From Syntrophomonadaceae bacterium (lineage in GTDB: Bacteria > Bacillota > Dethiobacteria > DTU022), in assembly GCA_007130585.1 (NCBI GenBank), contig SLSE01000030.1, positions 1-64,000 on the forward strand: a stretch of 64,000 bases of DNA. The letters run 5' to 3'. A program made the translations under genes and the position numbers. Positions 61,851 through 64,000 of this stretch are shown here, piece by piece. Position 1 is the stretch's first letter. Every line of letters starts with the position of its first letter. The notes below the pieces were generated by a model, which was not told the DNA's origin, ran no database searches, and saw only the letters and a list, made by a program, of their open reading frames with translations.

Positions 61851-61878
61851 AAGCCGGGTTCTAAAAACAACCCGGCTT
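61851..61878 (-). terminator. Terminator of the ArsR-HesB-desulforedoxin operon
   Basis: Stem AAGCCGGGTT/AACCCGGCTT (10 bp, 8-base loop) followed on the minus strand by TTTTTTATTT. It lies between convergent genes, so it may also slow transcription of the prenyltransferase gene from the other side. Confidence 0.85.
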
Positions 61879-61919
61879 AATTCCATATATCCAGAAATCT
61901 TAATTTTATTGGATCAGGT

Positions 61920-62045
61920 TTACATGTTAGCTTCGGTTACCATTGGCTTGTCACAGCAAACAAGGGTTCCAACTCCTTCTTCGATAACCCTTACCACATT
62001 GGTGCAAACCTGGCATTTATAAACCTCTTCTTTTTTGGTAGCCAT
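61920..62045 (-). CDS. Desulforedoxin-like FeS4 small protein
   Basis: 41 residues. Cys11 and Cys14 (KCQVCTNVV) plus adjacent Cys30-Cys31 (LVCCDKPM) are the four ligands of the desulforedoxin centre, a rubredoxin-like iron site with a CC pair; the same fold forms the N-terminus of desulfoferrodoxin. Here it stands alone, without the superoxide reductase domain. It begins 40 bases after the HesB-like stop, with the operon terminator downstream. It could carry electrons, but its partner is not shown. Confidence 0.85.
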   Translation of the reverse strand: MATKKEEVYKCQVCTNVVRVIEEGVGTLVCCDKPMVTEANM

Positions 62046-62085
62046 TTATTGTCCTCCCAAGTAAAATTGCCGGACAGTAAAATGC

Positions 62086-62409
62086 TTATCCGCACCCTCC
62101 GTCACAGCTGCAGTCATTACTTCCCGGGAAAGGATCGGTTATGGAAAACCCGGCCTGCGGGCCTTCGTGGAAATCTATTTTCTTACCATCAACAAAATTG
62201 GCTATACCCTGATCAAAAACTATCTTCACCTCATTAAGATCTTCTACAACATCTTTTCCTTCCTGAACCGACTCATCCAGAGTCAGGCCGTACTTCGGCC
62301 CTCCTCAGCCAACTCCACTGACATAGATGCGAACATAAGCATCGTTTTTGCCTTCTTCGGCAAGAAACTCCTTAAACTTTTCTCTGGCGGCTGTAGTTAC
62401 CGTTAACAT
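62086..62409 (-). CDS. HesB/IscA-like selenoprotein (in-frame UGA at codon 35)
   Basis: 107 residues if the UGA at 62307-62305 is read as selenocysteine. The ATG at 62409 has AAGGAGG seven bases upstream. Residues before the UGA (MLTVTTAAREKFKEFLAEEG ... VRIYVSGVG) and after it (GGPKYGLTLDES ... IVFDQGIANFVDGKKIDF) form one continuous HesB/IscA fold; the UGA replaces the first conserved Cys of the fold. The C-terminus has three more cysteines (Cys100, 102, 106 in DCSCDGGCG), as in the known selenium-containing HesB-like family. A bSECIS-like hairpin follows the UGA. It lies between an ArsR regulator and a desulforedoxin. The alternative is a nonsense mutation, but the coding continues cleanly for 72 codons. 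Confidence 0.88.
62268..62307 (-). promoter_or_regulatory. bSECIS-like hairpin for selenocysteine insertion
   Basis: Starting 19 bases after the UGA (62307-62305), CUGACUC (62286-62280) and GAGUCGG (62274-62268) form a 7-bp stem with one U-G pair and the loop UGGAU. The loop begins 26 bases after the UGA and has G in its second position, matching the general bacterial SECIS rules. A competing hairpin GGCCG/CGGCC with an AAGUA loop lies closer to the UGA. Confidence 0.65.
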
Positions 62410-62436
62410 AAAAAATCCTCCTTGTGATCGAAACGT

Positions 62437-62718
62437 TTAGAAAAGAACCCTGATAACATCTGCTGCTTCTTTGCTGTTTATACTGTAATGAACCTCTGTC
62501 CCCCGGCGTTCACTGGAAATGATACCCATATCTCTCAGCCTTCCCAGGTGTTGAGATACCGTGGATTGTGAAAGCTGCAGGCAATTTTGCATAGCCGTAA
62601 CATTACAGCTATCACGCTGTAACAACTCTTTGACAATACAAAGCCGCACGGGGTTGGATAAGGCTTTTAGCAAGTTGGCCTTTTCCCTGATTTTTGCTAA
62701 TTCTGTAGATGTTTCCAT
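62437..62718 (-). CDS. ArsR/SmtB-family transcriptional regulator
   Basis: 93 residues. A winged helix with LLKALSNPVRLCIVKELLQ, the recognition helix LSQSTVSQHLGRLRDMGII and the wing SSERRGTEVHYSINS. The classic metal motif ELCVC is not present, but Cys27, Cys38 and Cys46 lie around helices 2-3 and could bind metal or sense thiol or persulfide. AAGGAGG precedes the ATG. It is the first gene of the operon with the HesB-like selenoprotein and the desulforedoxin, and a palindrome overlaps its own promoter, suggesting autorepression. Confidence 0.9.
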   Translation of the reverse strand: METSTELAKIREKANLLKALSNPVRLCIVKELLQRDSCNVTAMQNCLQLSQSTVSQHLGRLRDMGIISSERRGTEVHYSINSKEAADVIRVLF

Positions 62719-62742
62719 TAAGGGCCTTCCTCCTTGTTCATT

Positions 62743-62770
62743 ATTGTACCATAATATTTAAATTATGCAA
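62743..62770 (-). promoter_or_regulatory. Promoter and candidate operator of the ArsR operon
   Basis: Minus strand: -35 TTGCAT (62770-62765), 16-base spacer, -10 TACAAT (62748-62743). The spacer is overlapped by an inverted repeat CATAAT-N6-ATTATG (62767-62750), as expected for ArsR-type repression of its own operon. Confidence 0.6.
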
Positions 62771-62829
62771 CCCCTGTAATAAAAGATTAATACAGTCCGG
62801 CTGCACAACGAACCAGGTTATAGGGCCTG

Positions 62830-63363
62830 TTAGGAATTATTACTCCCGTTCCCGGTTTCCCCGATTTTAAATTCCCAGGCGCAGTAGCTATCCTGCGGAT
62901 GTTCGTCCGGCGGGCAGTAAAGGCACCTGGTCTTAATGCGGGGGTCTATAGCCCGGGCGAAACCGCTGTATTCTACCATACCAACCGGCCGGCAGGGAAA
63001 CTCGGCCATATTTTTACGCCGGCGCGCGGCCTGAACCCGACAATCGTTCATTCGGAAAATAACGGTACTGCTGTCTACGTCAATTATTTCCTGCCTGTTT
63101 ACCAGGGCATACATCCTGAACTGAAGCGCTTTTTTCAGAGCTGAAAGCCCACCTCCCGGCTCCATGTTCAGAAAGCTCATGATTCGGCCGGCTTCAAGCA
63201 CTGTAAAGCGCTCCCAGGCCGCTGCATCAAGCCTGATTGCTTCTTCCATGCCACGGGCCTTTTCTACCTCCTGAAACCAGAGCCCGTCATGAGCCAGCCA
63301 GCGTTTAGCAAAATCTTCCAGTAGCGCTTCAAGCTGCTCGCGATTAAGTTCACTTAAATCCAA
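62830..63363 (-). CDS. DUF6125-type protein of unknown function
   Basis: 177 residues, cytoplasmic, no signal or TM. From memory it resembles the DUF6125 family found in anaerobes: KRWLAHDGLWFQEVEK, the AAWERFTVLEAGRIM segment, FRMNDCRVQAARRRKNM, FPCRPVGMVEYSGFARAIDP and the C-terminal TRCLYCPPDEHPQDSYCAWEF. The late cysteines (about residues 107, 124, 147, 150, 161) and His suggest a metal site, perhaps iron or zinc. No function is known to me. It is upstream of the ArsR operon and separated by about 110 bases. Confidence 0.75.
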   Translation of the reverse strand: MDLSELNREQLEALLEDFAKRWLAHDGLWFQEVEKARGMEEAIRLDAAAWERFTVLEAGRIMSFLNMEPGGGLSALKKALQFRMYALVNRQEIIDVDSSTVIFRMNDCRVQAARRRKNMAEFPCRPVGMVEYSGFARAIDPRIKTRCLYCPPDEHPQDSYCAWEFKIGETGNGSNNS

Positions 63364-63432
63364 TGGTGAATTCCCCTTTGAAGTGCTTTTTTGTCATGGC
63401 CGCCAGCCGGCTAACCACGCCTGCCTGCCGGA

Positions 63433-63449
63433 TTGATAAAATATATCAA
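63433..63449. promoter_or_regulatory. Inverted repeat upstream of the DUF6125 gene
   Basis: TTGATA-AAATA-TATCAA, a perfect 6-bp inverted repeat about 70 bases upstream of the DUF6125 start. It is reminiscent of CRP/FNR sites, but the spacing is 17 bases overall instead of 14, so no regulator is named. Confidence 0.4.
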
Positions 63450-63469
63450 CCCGACCTTTAATATTTAAA

Positions 63470-63493
63470 CAGGCAGGGCCAATCTCCTGCCTG
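63470..63493 (-). terminator. Terminator-like hairpin after the MATE gene
   Basis: Minus strand: CAGGCAG/CTGCCTG (7 bp, 10-base loop) followed by TTTAAATATT. A short U-tract makes this a moderate terminator for the MATE gene, about 180 bases after its stop. Confidence 0.45.
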
Positions 63494-63671
63494 CCGGCTT
63501 TAAAGTTATGGAAAATCGTCCGATTTTTCCTTCATTCTTCCGGGGAAGTGAAGCAATCTCCCCGGGAACAACCAGAGCGACTCCCGGTTTGAGCCCTTTC
63601 GGGTCAGGACTGTCAGGTTCTGCTCCGCCGGAACGCATCCCGGCCCGCGCAGGAAAACAGGAGCAGGGCTT

Positions 63672-64000
63672 TTAACCAAGGTTTTCCTCGGTGGGCAGCG
63701 CCTCCAGCTCATCCCATTTTTTCTTCCTGTAGCGGATGTAAAGCAACAGCGCACTTACTGCGTACTGCAGAGCTGTTACCCACCAGATATAATAAACCTC
63801 GAGTTGGAATACAAAAATTACAGCATAAATCAGGGGCAGCCGCACGAAAAGGTTACTGTAAAGGCCGATTCTGAATGGCCCCTTTGTGTCTCCGGTTCCC
63901 TTGAGCGCACCGGAAAAAATCATGGTCAGCGCTATAAAGGGCTGCTCAACAGCCGCAATTTGCAAACAGAGAATGCCCAGGCGGAGAACTTCCGGATCGG
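63672..64000 (-). CDS. MATE-family efflux transporter, C-terminal part (partial, runs off the right edge)
   Basis: The last 108 residues or so of a MATE (NorM/DinF) cation/drug antiporter. The frame stays open to base 64000, with DPEVLRLGILCLQIAAVEQP preceding the visible part. FSGALKGTGDTKGPFRIGLYSNLFVRLPLIYAVIF and YYIWWVTALQYAVSALLLYIRYRKKKWDEL are typical of the eleventh and twelfth helices. The true start is outside the window. The substrate cannot be predicted. Confidence 0.88.
   Translation of the reverse strand, partial: DPEVLRLGILCLQIAAVEQPFIALTMIFSGALKGTGDTKGPFRIGLYSNLFVRLPLIYAVIFVFQLEVYYIWWVTALQYAVSALLLYIRYRKKKWDELEALPTEENLG

Larger units (their letters stand above)
63364..63671. 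other. Intergenic region between the DUF6125 gene and the MATE gene
   Basis: About 308 bases without a gene. It holds the inverted repeat at 63433-63449 and a terminator-like hairpin at 63470-63493. The element CTGCCTGCCGG occurs twice (about 63421 and 63487). Nothing else could be supported. Confidence 0.45.

Noticed and set aside
63433..63449. FNR/CRP site upstream of the DUF6125 gene
   Set aside because: The half-sites match but the central spacing is 7 instead of 4, so it is kept only as an unnamed inverted repeat.

Overview
The window looks like chromosome from an anaerobic, moderately GC-rich Gram-positive bacterium of the class Clostridia (Peptococcaceae/Syntrophomonadales-like). This is inferred from the division/cell-wall (dcw) cluster headed by mraZ, the hisS-aspS-dtd-rel-recJ-secF-secD neighbourhood, the MurT/GatD pair, a NuoE/NuoF/FdhA-type formate dehydrogenase, a fructose-bisphosphate aldolase/phosphatase of the archaeal type, a 2-hydroxyacyl-CoA dehydratase and a probable selenoprotein. 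No phage, insertion sequence, CRISPR array or rRNA is visible. Gene density is high and strand bias is strong.

Layout. 1-9.3 kb (minus): mraZ-rsmH-ftsL-ftsI-murF-mraY-murD-ftsW-murG, with triple AAAGTGG MraZ boxes ahead of mraZ; murE is absent from its usual place. 9.6-11.5 kb: mgtE and an intergenic region holding a probable 6S RNA with its own promoter. 11.5-24.8 kb (minus): a single-frame HisRS-AspRS fusion, dtd, rel, recJ, lapA, secF, secD, aroB, aroC. 24.9-30.8 kb (minus): ogt, hisJ, hisI, hisA, hisB, hisD, aroA; hisH, hisF, hisC and hisE are not in the cluster and a long-form hisG lies alone at 55.8 kb. 30.9 kb (plus): an unrecognised P-loop plus Asp23-like protein. 31.9-39.2 kb (minus): a formate dehydrogenase operon (nuoE-like, a 59-residue Cys-rich protein, nuoF-like, molybdopterin subunit), a GH1 beta-glucosidase and fdhD.

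39.2-49.6 kb: a phosphoesterase, a TetR regulator, 5-formyl-THF cyclo-ligase, an archaeal-type ProRS, a large fusion of a class III aminotransferase with a domain resembling cyanobacterial acyl-ACP reductase, FBP aldolase/phosphatase, and an inactive/active pair of M16 peptidases. 49.9-54.8 kb (plus): tRNA-Arg(CCG), a RACo-like ferredoxin/ASKHA protein, a CBS-pair protein, murT and gatD. 54.8-56.6 kb (minus): a membrane-anchored parvulin and hisG. 56.9-61.8 kb (plus): two 2-hydroxyacyl-CoA dehydratase subunits, aspartate kinase and a UbiA prenyltransferase. 61.9-64 kb (minus): a compact operon of an ArsR regulator, a HesB/IscA-like protein with an in-frame UGA read as selenocysteine and a 41-residue desulforedoxin-like protein, then a DUF6125-type protein and the end of a MATE transporter.

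Together these genes cover peptidoglycan precursor synthesis and its amidation, translation and the stringent response, protein export, shikimate and histidine synthesis, and anaerobic redox metabolism with formate as electron carrier. The most notable observations are the aminotransferase/acyl-thioester reductase fusion, the HisRS-AspRS fusion and the HesB-like selenoprotein with its bSECIS-like hairpin.
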